DNA of 40,898 nucleotides from Zoogloea sp. (GTDB taxonomy: Bacteria > Pseudomonadota > Gammaproteobacteria > Burkholderiales > Rhodocyclaceae): contig NZ_JAOAUU010000121.1 of assembly GCF_030157465.1 (NCBI RefSeq), positions 1 to 40,898 of the forward strand, read 5' to 3'. How positions within the stretch are numbered: position 1 is the stretch's first letter; each line of letters opens with the position of its first letter. This document shows positions 10,621 to 21,200 of the stretch, one piece after another. A model generated the notes under the pieces. The model saw only the letters and a program-made list of their open reading frames with translations, searched no databases and was not told the origin of the DNA. Both the position numbers and the translations under genes were made by a program.

Positions 10621-11568
10621 CTATTTGCCGCGGGCGTCCAGCCACACGTCCAGGCCCTGGGCGTTGAGTTCCACATCCAGCGCCAGCAGCGCGCGCCATT
10701 CGGTTTCGGGCAGCGTCCAGCCCTGGCGCTGCGCTTCCTCGCCCACCAGCGCCCACACGTCGCGCTCGATCAGCGCCGTGCGCACATCGCCCGCCGCGGC
10801 ATGGCGTTCGGCAATGGCCACGTGGGCGTCGATGAGGCGGTGCAGATCGGCGGCCAGACGCGGCACATCGGTCACCTGGGCGTAGTGCGTGAGATACATG
10901 GCCGCCGGCTGTTCGGCTTCCATGCGGGCGATGGACGCGTGCATCGCATCGGGCTCGAACTGCACCGGCGTGGTGGTCGGGAAAATGCTCGGCCGGCCAT
11001 CCACGTCGAGCTGACGGTAGGACAGGCCAAAGGTGTCGCCGGTAAAGAAGCTGCGGCTGACGGTGTCGAAATAACAGACGTGATGACGGGCATGGCCCGG
11101 CGTGTCGAAAACACGGATCACCCGCCCTGCCAGCGACAGCTCAAGCCCTTCGGTGGCCTCGATCACGCGATCCGCCGGCACCGGGATCAGTTCGCCGTAA
11201 AGCGCCTTGGCCCGCTCCGGGCCATACACGGCCGACACGCCGGCAAACAGCTTGGACGGCTCGACCATGTGGCGGGCGCCGCGGGGATGCACCACCAGCT
11301 TCGCATTCGGAAAAGCCTGCATGAAGGCCCCGGCCCCGCCCGCGTGATCCAGGTGAATGTGGGTCAGCAGCACGTAATCCACCGCCTCGGGCGCCAGCCC
11401 GGTTTCCTTCAAGGCCTGCTCCACGTGGTGCAGCGCCGCGTTGTTGCCGGTATCCACCAGCGCCGCCCGGCCGCCGTGTTCGATCAGGTGGATCGCCGCC
11501 ACACCCGGCCCCGTGTAAGCCGAATCAACGGCATAAATTCCGTGCCCGAAAGCCCTCACCCCCTGCAT
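10621..11568 (-). CDS. Metallo-beta-lactamase-fold hydrolase
   Basis: About 315 residues with the metallo-beta-lactamase fold. The metal-binding motif is complete: THIHLDHAGG gives H70, H72, D74 and H75, followed by DTPGHARHHVCYFD and FTGDTFGLSY as the later ligands, and a C-terminal YLTHYAQV. This arrangement is common in glyoxalase II-like thiolesterases and uncharacterised hydrolases; the substrate is not evident. Three in-frame ATGs are close together. ATG 11568 is preferred because AAGGGG lies six bases before it; 11574, 11592 and 11604 are alternatives. The gene is convergent with the DUF454 gene (27 bp apart) and divergent from the small gene at 11718. Confidence 0.85.
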   Translation of the reverse strand: MQGVRAFGHGIYAVDSAYTGPGVAAIHLIEHGGRAALVDTGNNAALHHVEQALKETGLAPEAVDYVLLTHIHLDHAGGAGAFMQAFPNAKLVVHPRGARHMVEPSKLFAGVSAVYGPERAKALYGELIPVPADRVIEATEGLELSLAGRVIRVFDTPGHARHHVCYFDTVSRSFFTGDTFGLSYRQLDVDGRPSIFPTTTPVQFEPDAMHASIARMEAEQPAAMYLTHYAQVTDVPRLAADLHRLIDAHVAIAERHAAAGDVRTALIERDVWALVGEEAQRQGWTLPETEWRALLALDVELNAQGLDVWLDARGK

Positions 11569-11640
11569 CGCCATCCCCTTGAAAAAAAGCATGATTCTAT
11601 CCACTCGCAGCCCCCGGAAGGCGGTTGCGAAAAATCAATA

Positions 11641-11653
11641 TTGCGCTGCGCAA
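11641..11653. promoter_or_regulatory. Perfect palindrome TTGCGCTGCGCAA
   Basis: A 13-bp perfect inverted repeat (6-1-6) in the divergent region between the hydrolase gene and the small gene at 11718. Position and symmetry suggest an operator; no matching regulator is known. Confidence 0.35.
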
Positions 11654-11717
11654 AAAAGCGCCTAATGTCAAGACAAAGACACATCACAACAACGACACAA
11701 CAAAAGGAGGAAACATC

Positions 11718-11996
11718 ATGCTGACGATACAAGACTGCATCGAACTGTCCGAGCTGAACGAAGACGAAATCCTCGCCATTGCCGAACACGAGCACATCCC
11801 TGAAATGGCTGCGGTCGAGATGGGCAATTATCTGTGCCACACCCCGAGCGGCGAAAAACGCATCCGCAAGATGATCATCGAAGATATCCAGCACGCCCGC
11901 GAACGCGGTGACACCCCGCATGCGGCCATGCTCAAGACCATCCTCAAGCACTACATCGCCGAGCACCACCTGGCCACGCCCCACGGCAAGGCCTGA
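11718..11996 (+). CDS. Small conserved-type hypothetical protein
   Basis: A 92-residue soluble acidic protein, not assigned to a family. It begins MLTIQDCIELSELNEDEILA and is rich in glutamate, histidine and isoleucine with a helical pattern throughout. The start is firm: AAAGGAGG, a near-perfect ribosome site, sits 8 bases before ATG, and the codon use matches the neighbouring genes, so this is a real and probably well-translated gene. A strong terminator follows at 12018-12053, so it is likely monocistronic. The stretch HAAMLKTILKHYIAEHHL near the end could be an amphipathic helix. Confidence 0.8.
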   Translation: MLTIQDCIELSELNEDEILAIAEHEHIPEMAAVEMGNYLCHTPSGEKRIRKMIIEDIQHARERGDTPHAAMLKTILKHYIAEHHLATPHGKA

Positions 11997-12017
11997 ATAC
12001 AGCGCGGTCGCCAAGCG

Positions 12018-12053
12018 CAAAACGGGTTGGCATAATCGGCCAACCCGTTTTTC
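12018..12053 (+). terminator. Rho-independent terminator
   Basis: AAACGGGTTGGC, a 7-nt loop ATAATCG, then GCCAACCCGTTTTT: a perfect 12-bp stem ending in a T-run. It ends transcription of the small gene. The loop CATAAT could also serve as a -10 element for the next gene at 12066. Confidence 0.9.
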
Positions 12054-12065
12054 ATTGAGACCCTG

Positions 12066-13049
12066 ATGGCGATTCTCCGCTGCAACAAATGCTTCCATGT
12101 GGCCGAAGTGGCCGGCGAACTCGTCGGCAAGACCGTCGCCTGCCCCGCCTGCGGCACCGAGGTGCCCGCCTACGACACGGTTCTCTTCGTGAACAAGGTG
12201 CTTCAGCAATACTTCGCCCAGCGGGACGAACTCCAGCAGCTACGCGCCGCCCGGCCCGACGCCGCGGTAGCGCCGGCCCCCGCCGCGCCGCGCGCCGACA
12301 TCGACCTCCACAACACCGACCAGTTTGCCAGCGCCGCCCAGCACGCGGCCATCGCCGACTGGTTCCAGCGCCGCCAGATCCAGGTGCGCCCGCGGCCCGA
12401 CGCGGTGAACACCACCGGTTTCTTCGACGAGATCGCGGTGGAAATCGGCGACAACTACCCGCTCTTCGGTGAAGTGGTGGACAAGATCCGCTGGGGCCAG
12501 CAAAAAGACGTGCCCAACTTCAGCCTCAAGCTCGCCGACCGCAGCCAGAAAGACGGCCAGGCCATCAACGCCTTCTGCAAGCAGCTCTACGACCACACCT
12601 TCCTGGCCAAGTATTTCTACCAGAAGCAGGAAAAAATCGGCCGCGGCACCCTCCAGTCGGCACCGGCGATCCGCAGCTTCTTTGCCGGCGAATGGCTTGA
12701 ATGGTATGCCCTGATGAAGCTGCTCGGTCTCTTCCACGAAAAGGGCCGCGAGGTGTCGTGCACCCGCAGCCTGGAGGTGATATTTCCCAACGAAGACCTG
12801 CACGAACTCGACGTGTTCTTCCTCGTCGATGGCAGCACGCCGGTGTGTGTCGAATGCAAGACCGGCGAATTCCGCCCCGAGATCGACAAATACCTGCGCC
12901 TGAGAAAGCGCCTCGGCATCGACCGCAGCCAGTTCATCCTGTGCGCAAGCAACCTCACCGACGAACAGGCGGCCGGATTGTCGGGCATGTATGAGCTGAC
13001 TTTCGTCAGCCCGACCGGCCTCGCCCCCCATCTGGCCAAGCTGTTCTGA
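12066..13049 (+). CDS. Zinc-ribbon protein with Card1-like PD-(D/E)XK nuclease domain
   Basis: A 327-residue protein in three parts. Residues 1-35 are a zinc ribbon with CNKC (C6, C9) and CPAC (C26, C29). Residues 36-200 are a linker rich in alanine and proline followed by a helical region of unknown fold. Residues 203-300 look like a PD-(D/E)XK nuclease: FFAGEWLEWYALMKLL (E209/E212), then EDLHELDVFFLVDG (D249) and VCVECKTGEF (E263, K265). The order WLE, ELDV, ECKTG is that of the Card1/Can2 (DUF1887) endonuclease domain, but I see no CARF domain in front. It is followed after 34 bp by recQ, which suggests a role in DNA processing (inference). Catalytic residues appear complete. Confidence 0.75.
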   Translation: MAILRCNKCFHVAEVAGELVGKTVACPACGTEVPAYDTVLFVNKVLQQYFAQRDELQQLRAARPDAAVAPAPAAPRADIDLHNTDQFASAAQHAAIADWFQRRQIQVRPRPDAVNTTGFFDEIAVEIGDNYPLFGEVVDKIRWGQQKDVPNFSLKLADRSQKDGQAINAFCKQLYDHTFLAKYFYQKQEKIGRGTLQSAPAIRSFFAGEWLEWYALMKLLGLFHEKGREVSCTRSLEVIFPNEDLHELDVFFLVDGSTPVCVECKTGEFRPEIDKYLRLRKRLGIDRSQFILCASNLTDEQAAGLSGMYELTFVSPTGLAPHLAKLF

Positions 13050-13060
13050 CCGCAGGCTCC

Positions 13061-13081
13061 GGGCAGGGTAAAATCCTGCCC
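13061..13081 (+). promoter_or_regulatory. Hairpin and -10-like element abutting recQ start
   Basis: GGGCAGG-GTAAAAT-CCTGCCC is a perfect 7-bp stem with TAAAAT in the loop, ending 2 bases before ATG 13084. TAAAAT resembles a -10 element 9 bases from the start codon, which would give an almost leaderless transcript. A convincing -35 is not seen, and there is no Shine-Dalgarno sequence. Confidence 0.35.
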
Positions 13082-13083
13082 CT

Positions 13084-14901
<1,818 letters not shown>

Positions 14902-14968
14902 GGCTGCGGCCCGATCGCAAAGCGCGCCTCCCAGCCTGACTCACTGAACCACAACACCTATCCCACGC

Positions 14969-15889
14969 ATGTCAGATCGCAGACTCCAGGTATTCCACGC
15001 CGTTGCGAAGCACGGCTCATTCACGCGTGCGGCGGAACACCTTCACATGACCCAGCCCGCGGTCACGTTTCAGATCAAGCAGCTGGAAGATCACCTGAAC
15101 GTCCGCCTGCTCGATCGCGGCCACGGCAAGATCACCCTGACAAGCGCCGGCGAGCTGGTGCTGGCCTACGCCGAACAAATCCTCGACCTGTCGGACGAAC
15201 TGAACGCACGCGTGTCCGAACTGGCTGGCGAACTCGCCGGGCAACTCAATATCGGCTGTATCCCGACCATCGCAGGCTACTGGCTGCCGCCGATCCTGGA
15301 ACGCTTCAAGCGCCGCTACCCGCGCGTGCTGCCGCGGGTCGTCATGGGCAACTCCCGGATCATCGAAGAAGGCATCATCGCCAGGGAAGTGGACATCGGC
15401 TTTATCGAAGTCCCCACCGAACACCCCGGAATCGAACCCCGCATCGCCACGCAGGAAGAGCTGGTGGTGATCTGCAGCCCGAACCACCCTCTTGCCGGAC
15501 ACACCCGCCTGACCGCCCGGGAACTCGTCGACCACCCCTTCATCGATCGCGACCCCGGCAGCGGCATGCGCCAGGCCGCACGCGACTTCTTTGCCGCAGC
15601 GGGTATCGCCGAGAGCGAAATCAACCTGTGTGCGGAGCTTGGCAGCCTCACCGCGGTCAAGCAGTTCGTCGCCGCCGGCCTCGGCTTCGCGATCACCTCG
15701 AAGCGCGCGAGTCGCATCGACGTGCAGGAAGGACGAATGGCGGTCGTTCCGCTCGAACCACGCACCTTCACCACGCTCCAGATGATCCTGCCGCGGGACA
15801 AGTTCCGCTCCCGCCTGATCACGACCTTCGCCGACTTCGTGTGCGACGAGATCGCGCGCATCGCCAAGGAAGAGGAAGGCGTGAAGTAA
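14969..15889 (+). CDS. LysR-family transcriptional regulator
   Basis: A 306-residue LysR regulator. The winged helix-turn-helix is at 1-60 (RRLQVFHAVAKHGSFTRAAE, then LHMTQPAVTFQIKQLE) and a periplasmic-binding-protein-like effector domain spans about 88-300. The effector is unknown. LysR genes often control a divergent neighbour, but here recQ is upstream in the same direction, so the target may be elsewhere. There is no strong ribosome site before ATG 14969. The 67-bp gap to recQ shows no terminator, so co-transcription with recQ is possible. Confidence 0.92.
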   Translation: MSDRRLQVFHAVAKHGSFTRAAEHLHMTQPAVTFQIKQLEDHLNVRLLDRGHGKITLTSAGELVLAYAEQILDLSDELNARVSELAGELAGQLNIGCIPTIAGYWLPPILERFKRRYPRVLPRVVMGNSRIIEEGIIAREVDIGFIEVPTEHPGIEPRIATQEELVVICSPNHPLAGHTRLTARELVDHPFIDRDPGSGMRQAARDFFAAAGIAESEINLCAELGSLTAVKQFVAAGLGFAITSKRASRIDVQEGRMAVVPLEPRTFTTLQMILPRDKFRSRLITTFADFVCDEIARIAKEEEGVK

Positions 15890-15998
15890 AGCCATTGGCA
15901 TACGCCCGGAAGCGGAATTTCGGGCCCAGCAATTCACCTCACCATTCAAGCGGCTGATTTATAAATACATTTTTCAAATAGGTAAGCCTTTGTAAGAG

Positions 15999-16015
15999 TT
16001 GCTGCAATGCAGCAA
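15999..16015. promoter_or_regulatory. 17-bp perfect palindrome, operator candidate
   Basis: TTGCTGCAATGCAGCAA is a perfect 8-1-8 inverted repeat ending 6 bp before the -35 of the promoter at 16022. It resembles the TGC-rich sites reported for the betaproteobacterial polyhydroxybutyrate regulator PhaR/PhbF (resemblance from memory, one mismatch to TG-N-TGC-N3-GCAA). Confidence 0.5.
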
Positions 16016-16021
16016 AATGCA

Positions 16022-16049
16022 TTGACACCACCTCTGACGGCGTTAAGAT
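16022..16049 (+). promoter_or_regulatory. Sigma-70 promoter of small gene
   Basis: TTGACA (16022-16027), a 16-bp spacer and TAAGAT (16044-16049), in an A/T-richer region. It lies about 80 bp before the small gene at 16130. Confidence 0.65.
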
Positions 16050-16129
16050 GAACCTTATGCTGCAGCGCACAAGGCGGATTTTTCTTCTGCCAGTGCCCTG
16101 CGATTTGCAACCTATCGAGGAGAAACATC

Positions 16130-16414
16130 ATGGACGTCGTGAAATATCTGCGAGAGGTCGCCAGGAAATGCCACCTTTCAGACACCGCGGACGATGAACT
16201 CGCCCGCCTCCGCACCGAAAACGAATTTCTGCGCGCCACGCTCGACAGCGCCGACCAGGCCATGGCAGCAGCGCCCATCTGGCACACCCAGCACCGGGTG
16301 CTCAGCGAGATCCTGATTGGCGGGCGCAGGAAGCTCGCCGAACTCGACACGGCCCGCGCCGAGGCCGCTGCACCCCACGCCCAGCCGGCCGAGAAGGCCC
16401 TGAGCCGCCACTGA
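16130..16414 (+). CDS. Small hypothetical coiled-coil protein
   Basis: A 94-residue soluble protein of no recognised family. Residues 20-75 form a predicted helix with heptad-like leucines (DDELARLRTENEFLRATLDS) and the tail is rich in alanine. The start follows GAGGAGAAACATC, a strong ribosome site, and the gene has its own sigma-70 promoter, an upstream 17-bp palindrome and a strong terminator. It is therefore a monocistronic, probably regulated gene. If the palindrome is a PhaR-type site, a link to granule or carbon-storage metabolism would follow, but the protein does not look like a phasin. Confidence 0.75.
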   Translation: MDVVKYLREVARKCHLSDTADDELARLRTENEFLRATLDSADQAMAAAPIWHTQHRVLSEILIGGRRKLAELDTARAEAAAPHAQPAEKALSRH

Positions 16415-16453
16415 GCGGCCACCGAGCGCCGGGGCGTTTTCGACTCCCCAAAC

Positions 16454-16484
16454 AAAACGGGCGCCCCTTGGAGCGCCCGTTTTT
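16454..16484. terminator. Bidirectional rho-independent terminator
   Basis: AAAACGGGCGC, an 8-nt loop, then GCGCCCGTTTTT: an 11-bp perfect stem with A-run on one side and T-run on the other. It serves the small gene (+) and the convergent FKBP gene (-). Confidence 0.9.
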
Positions 16485-16506
16485 CATGCACAGCTGGTGC
16501 TGGAAA

Positions 16507-16851
16507 TCACTTCACCGCCAGCAGCTCCACTTCGAACACCAGCGTGGCGTTCGGGGGGATGACGCCGCCGGCGCCGCGGGCACCGTAGCCAAGGCTGGCG
16601 GGGATGGTCAGCTTGCGCTTGCCGCCCACCTTCATGCCCTGAACGCCTTCGTCCCAGCCGGCGATCACCTGGCGGGCGCCGAGGCCGAACACGAACGGAT
16701 CATTACGATCCTTGCTGGAATCGAACTTCTTGCCGTCGGTGAGCCAGCCGGTGTAATGCACCTGGACCTGCTGCCCGGCCGTCGCTTCGGCGCCGGTGCC
16801 AACTTCCAATTCTTCGATGACGAGGCCGCTCGCCGTGGTGGTTTGGGTCAT
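16507..16851 (-). CDS. FKBP-type peptidyl-prolyl isomerase
   Basis: A 114-residue single-domain FKBP with no signal peptide, so cytoplasmic. The core shows [54 protein letters not shown] and [16 protein letters not shown], covering the usual active-site aromatic and aspartate residues. It catalyses cis-trans isomerisation at proline bonds during folding. The length is normal for the small bacterial FkbP form. It lies 35 bp after the msrA stop on the same strand and may be co-transcribed with it; both deal with protein quality. Confidence 0.95.
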   Translation of the reverse strand: MTQTTTASGLVIEELEVGTGAEATAGQQVQVHYTGWLTDGKKFDSSKDRNDPFVFGLGARQVIAGWDEGVQGMKVGGKRKLTIPASLGYGARGAGGVIPPNATLVFEVELLAVK

Positions 16852-16886
16852 GGAATGCTCCTGATTAAAGACCGGCGGATTCTATT

Positions 16887-17435
16887 TCAATTCCCCTTCC
16901 GGCGCCCGGCGAAAGCACTCCGAAACTTGGCCACCTTGGGCCCGACGACCATCCGGCAGTAGGGCTGGGCGCCGTTTCGGGCGAAGTAGTTGGCGTGGTA
17001 GGCCTCGGCCGGCCAGAAGGTCGTGGCAGGCTCGACCTCGGTGACGATGGGCTCGTCGAAGGCGCCCTCGTTGGCCAGCGCGGTGATCTTCGCGCGGGCC
17101 GCGGTGTCCTGCTCCGGGGTGGTGGTGAAAATGGCCGAGCGGTACTGGGTACCTACGTCGTTGCCCTGGCGGTTGAGGGTGCAGGGGTCGTGGGTGGCGA
17201 AGAAGATCTCGAGCAGATCGTCAAAGCCCACCTGCACCGGGTCGAACTCGATGCGGACGGCCTCGGCGTGGCCGGTGTCGCCGTCGCAGATGCGCTCGTA
17301 GGTGGGCGCGTCCAGATGGCCGCCGATGTAGCCGGACTGCACCGCGCGCACGCCCTTCACCTCCAGAAAAACCGCCTCGGTGCACCAGAAGCAGCCGCCG
17401 GCAAAAATCGCGGTTTCGGTTTTTTGGTCTGTCAT
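16887..17435 (-). CDS. msrA: Peptide methionine sulfoxide reductase MsrA
   Basis: A 182-residue MsrA, which reduces methionine-S-sulfoxide in proteins. The catalytic motif AGGCFWCTEAVF gives C15 as nucleophile. The family landmarks GYIGGH, VRIEFDP, LLEIFFATHDP, QGNDVGTQYRS and FWPAEAYHANYF are present. Further cysteines (in RICDGD, DPCTL and YCRMV) could act in recycling. The frame is open to 17540, but ATG 17435 is chosen because the conserved protein starts there and AGAGAG precedes it. Its start codon overlaps none, but the stop of the DUF2189 gene lies at 17437, so the two are tightly packed. Confidence 0.96.
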   Translation of the reverse strand: MTDQKTETAIFAGGCFWCTEAVFLEVKGVRAVQSGYIGGHLDAPTYERICDGDTGHAEAVRIEFDPVQVGFDDLLEIFFATHDPCTLNRQGNDVGTQYRSAIFTTTPEQDTAARAKITALANEGAFDEPIVTEVEPATTFWPAEAYHANYFARNGAQPYCRMVVGPKVAKFRSAFAGRRKGN

Positions 17436-17436
17436 G

Positions 17437-18195
17437 TCATCTCTCTTGAGTCGGGGGGGTATCCGGCAGACCGCCTTGCGGCGGAAAGATTTCAAGATAA
17501 AGCAGATCACTGGCGAAGGCGAGACAGGGCAGCACGACAATCAGGAGCGGCGGAATGTGGATGGTGGCGATTACCGCCACCCCGAGCACCAGCGCCCAGG
17601 CCAGCATGGCCGCCGGATTGGTGAATACCGCCCGCACGCTGGCGGTGACCGCGCCCACCAGCAAGGCCCGGCGATCGAACAGCAGCGGCACCGCAAAGGC
17701 CGTGACGTTGAAGACGATGAAGGCCAGCACGGCGCCCATCACGCTGGTCCAGAGATGAAAACGCAGCACCTGGCCGATTTCGGGCGTGGTACCGCCGATC
17801 ATGAAACTGAACACCGTGGCCGCGTCGGTGAGCCAGATCAGAAAGAGCAGGCAGCACACCCCGGACAGCACCCACAGCCCCCGCGGTGCCTGCCCGAAGC
17901 CACGCAGCACATCCGTAAAACCCGGCTGACGCCCCGCAGCAAAGGCGCGCCGCAGCGCAAAAAAGCCCGCCAGCACCGCCGGCCCCACCAGCAGGAAGCC
18001 ACCGGCCAAAGGCAGCATCAGCGGCGCCAGACCAAAATGCAGCAGCAGGCCGAAGATCGCCACGCCGATGAGGGCAAACACCGCCGCAAAACCGGCCGCC
18101 GGCACAAGACAGCCACGAAAGGCGCGCCAGCCGCCCACTATCGCGGCAGGAACGGCGGCAAAAGGAATGCGGCGGGGATTGAGCATTTCGGCCAC
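17437..18195 (-). CDS. DUF2189-type integral membrane protein
   Basis: About 252 residues with six hydrophobic segments. The pattern PLMLPLAGGFLLVGPAVLAG, then FFALRRAFAAGRQPGFTDVL, fits the DUF2189 family of unknown function. The frame runs open far upstream, over tamB, as a shadow. GTG 18195 is proposed as start because GGAG lies 7 bases before it; ATG 18186 is the next choice, ATG 18252 and 18261 the outer alternatives. It lies 84 bp after the tamB stop and 2 bp before msrA starts, so tamB, this gene and msrA may share a transcript. Confidence 0.75.
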   Translation of the reverse strand: MAEMLNPRRIPFAAVPAAIVGGWRAFRGCLVPAAGFAAVFALIGVAIFGLLLHFGLAPLMLPLAGGFLLVGPAVLAGFFALRRAFAAGRQPGFTDVLRGFGQAPRGLWVLSGVCCLLFLIWLTDAATVFSFMIGGTTPEIGQVLRFHLWTSVMGAVLAFIVFNVTAFAVPLLFDRRALLVGAVTASVRAVFTNPAAMLAWALVLGVAVIATIHIPPLLIVVLPCLAFASDLLYLEIFPPQGGLPDTPPTQER

Positions 18196-18278
18196 GGCAG
18201 GACTCCGGATGAAGAGCCTTCCATATGGCGGATGACGCCGGGCGGCGTCCATGACCTGCATCAAGCCCGGCGCCGCAG

Positions 18279-21200
18279 CTATCTGAAAGACAACGAGAAC
18301 AGCATGTCCAGCGCGTTCTCGCTGCCGGCACGGCCGATCACGGCGATGCGGCGCGTGAGCTGGTAGGTGAGCTTCACGATGCTGGAGGTGCCGGCAATGC
18401 TCTGCTCGAAGGACAGCATGGCCCGCGACGAGAGGCGCTTGCCGATGGTGATGACCTGGCCCGGCACGCTGCCGCCGGTGCCCGCCGAGGCGCGGGAGGC
18501 CGTGCCGGTGACGCTGCCGGTGGCGACGCTGCTGGTTTGCACCCGGCTCCGGCTGTCGATGCCCGTTCCAAACGAAATCTCGTCGAAACCGAGCGCCTTG
18601 GCGAGGCTGGCCGACATGCCGCCACCACTGCCGCCGAGCAGGGCCTGGGCGGCGGGCAGCAGCAGCGCCATTTCGCCGCCGGAGCCCTGATCGGGCGGGC
18701 GCCCGAGCACGATCCAGCCGAGCTTTTCGGGGTCGGGCACGTTGGGTTCGGACACCAGCCGCACAACCGGCCGGCGCGCCGTGCCGCTGATGCCGACGCC
18801 CGCTTCCACCGACAGGCCCTTGCGCAGGGCGACCACGTTGAGGCCGGGATTGGCGAGCGGACCACTGAAGGTGACGATGCCGCGCTCGATGCTCAGCATC
18901 TGCCCGTAGCCCTCGAAAACCCCGCCCACGGTGGTGATGGTGCCGGTCGCCGCCAGCGGACGGCCGTCGCCGGAATTGAGGCGCAGGTTGCCGGCGAGCC
19001 GGGTGTCGAGGCCGAGGGCCTTGACGTAGAGCGCATCGCCAAGGCCGATGGCCAGATCGACCGACATCTTGAACGGGCTGGCCTGGGGCCTGCCTTTGCC
19101 GGCCGGATCGAGCACCACCACGTCGTCGCCCAGGCTGGGCGCCGGCGTGCGCGACAGCTCGACAAAACCGGCATCGGCAGCCAGGCGGCCCTTGAGGTGG
19201 GCGGAGTTCCAGCCGGTGATCACCTCGCCTTCGCCGCTCAGGACCAGCCATTGGTCCTCCCGCTGCAAAAGCGGCAGGCGCTCGGCGGTGAAGTCGAAGT
19301 GCCCTGCCCCGCTGGCCAGGTTCACTTCGCCCCGCGCCTTGAGGGTGCCCGGCGTGCGGGTGAGCCGGGCCATGTCGATGCGCCCTTCGTTGGGCCGCAC
19401 CCGGTTGGGCGAGACAAAGCTGAATTCTTCAAGATTCAGGCGATCGCGGTTGAAATCGGCCTGCAGGGTGCCGCCGGACAGGTGCAGGCCCTGGTCCGCC
19501 ATCACGAAGGAAAGTTGCTCGCCGCGGATTCGCCCGGCGGCTTCGGGCCGGGCCGGGGTGCCGGCCAGCGTGAATTCGCCCTTCAGGCTGCCGTCGGTCT
19601 TGAGGTTCTGGTCGGCCAGCGGGCCGGCCCAGGCGATGGACGGAATGTCGAGGCGCGCCGCGCCCAGCAGCGGCGCACCGGGCACCAGGCGCACGCTGCC
19701 GTCGGCGGCACGTTCGGCCAGCGCGGTGCCGGCGCCGGAGGCGCTGCCGAGCCGGCTGCCGTGGGCGCTGAAGCCGAAAGCCAGGCGGTTGGCGACGGCG
19801 TTGAGGGTGAGCTGCAAATCGTCGAGACCAAGCCGCACCGGCGAGTCGCCCTGCAGTTCGAGATCGCCTTTTTCGCGGTAGATGCGCACCAGGCCATTCA
19901 CCTGCTCGGCAATGTCCACGTCCCACTCGCCGCCGATCTGCAGGGAATCGCCGCGGGATTTGACCGCCCGGGTGGACGGATCGAGGATCACCCCGACCTG
20001 GACGCCGCCCATGCTGCCGCGGGCCACGAGATGACGCGCCTGCCAGCGGGTTTCGTCGAGGCGGTAACGCCCGCCGGAGCCCCCGCGCAGTTCGGCCGTG
20101 CCAAGACGCATCAGGTCGCGCGACAGCAGCAGCGGTGCCGGCGCAAGCAGCACCGCCGGGTAATCGCCGCGCACTTCGAGGCTGTCGAGCCGGCCTTCCC
20201 AGCGCGGGCCGTCGCCCAGCTGGCCGGTCAGGCTGAGCACGCCCGACTGGGCGCCTCGGCCAATCACTTCGAGCCGGGCGGTATTGGCGGCGCGGCTGCC
20301 ATCGAAGACGAAGCTGGCGCGGTGCACCAGCGCCTCCTTCTCGGCAATCCGGCCCAGTCCGGTAAGGCCCAGCGTGAGCGCGATGGCGCCGCTGCGCCCT
20401 TCGGCCAGGCGACCGCGGCCGTTGACGGTGTCGACGCGCAGGGCGCCAAAACCGAGTTTTTCGCCAAGCAGTTCAAACTCGCCGGCTGGGTGGTCGACAC
20501 TGCCGCGCAGCACGCCGTCGAGCTTGAGCCGCCCGCCCAGGCCGTGGCCCAGCGCAGCGAGGCTCGGGGCATCGAGGTGCACGGCCAGCGCATCGCCGGG
20601 CTTGCCGTAGCGCCCTTTGGCCGACAGGCGGTTGCCGGCAATCTCCAGCGCCAGATCGGCATGGGCGAGGCGCGAGCCGTCGAGGCTCAGCTCGCCCTTG
20701 CCGGCCAGCGGCTTGCCCTCGAAGGTGCTGGAGGCGAGTTCAAAATCGAGCTGGCCGGCCAGTTGCGGCAGGCGTTGGCCCTTCAGGCTGAAGCGGGTGT
20801 TGAGTTCGGCCGCCGGCGCGCTCGAAACGAAGGCGCGGGGATCGAAATTTTTCAGCTGGCCACGGGCTTCGAAAGCCCCCGGCCCGGCCAGCCGCAGGGT
20901 GCCGGCGGCGTCGAGCCGGGCGGCCCTGGCGCTGGCCACAAGCCGGTCGATGGTCACGAGGCCGGCGCGGTGACGGGCATCGACGCGCAGCGCGAGTTGC
21001 GGGTCGCGCAGATCGGCGCTCACGGTTTGCGAGTCGGCGTCGGCCCTGGCCTCGATGCTGCCGGCAATCCGCGTGGCCACGGCCCGCGTGTCGAGCCGGC
21101 GCGCATCGAGCCCGGTGATGCGCAGTTCGGCATCCACGGCACCGAAACCGTTTTTCTCGTCGCCCCTGGGCGCCTGCCAGCGGGCGGAACCCTCGCCGCG

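Noticed and set aside
18196-19251. N-terminal extension of the DUF2189 frame into tamB
   Set aside because: The extension is an out-of-frame reading of tamB, arginine-rich and without domains; a GTG with a ribosome site at 18195 fits better.
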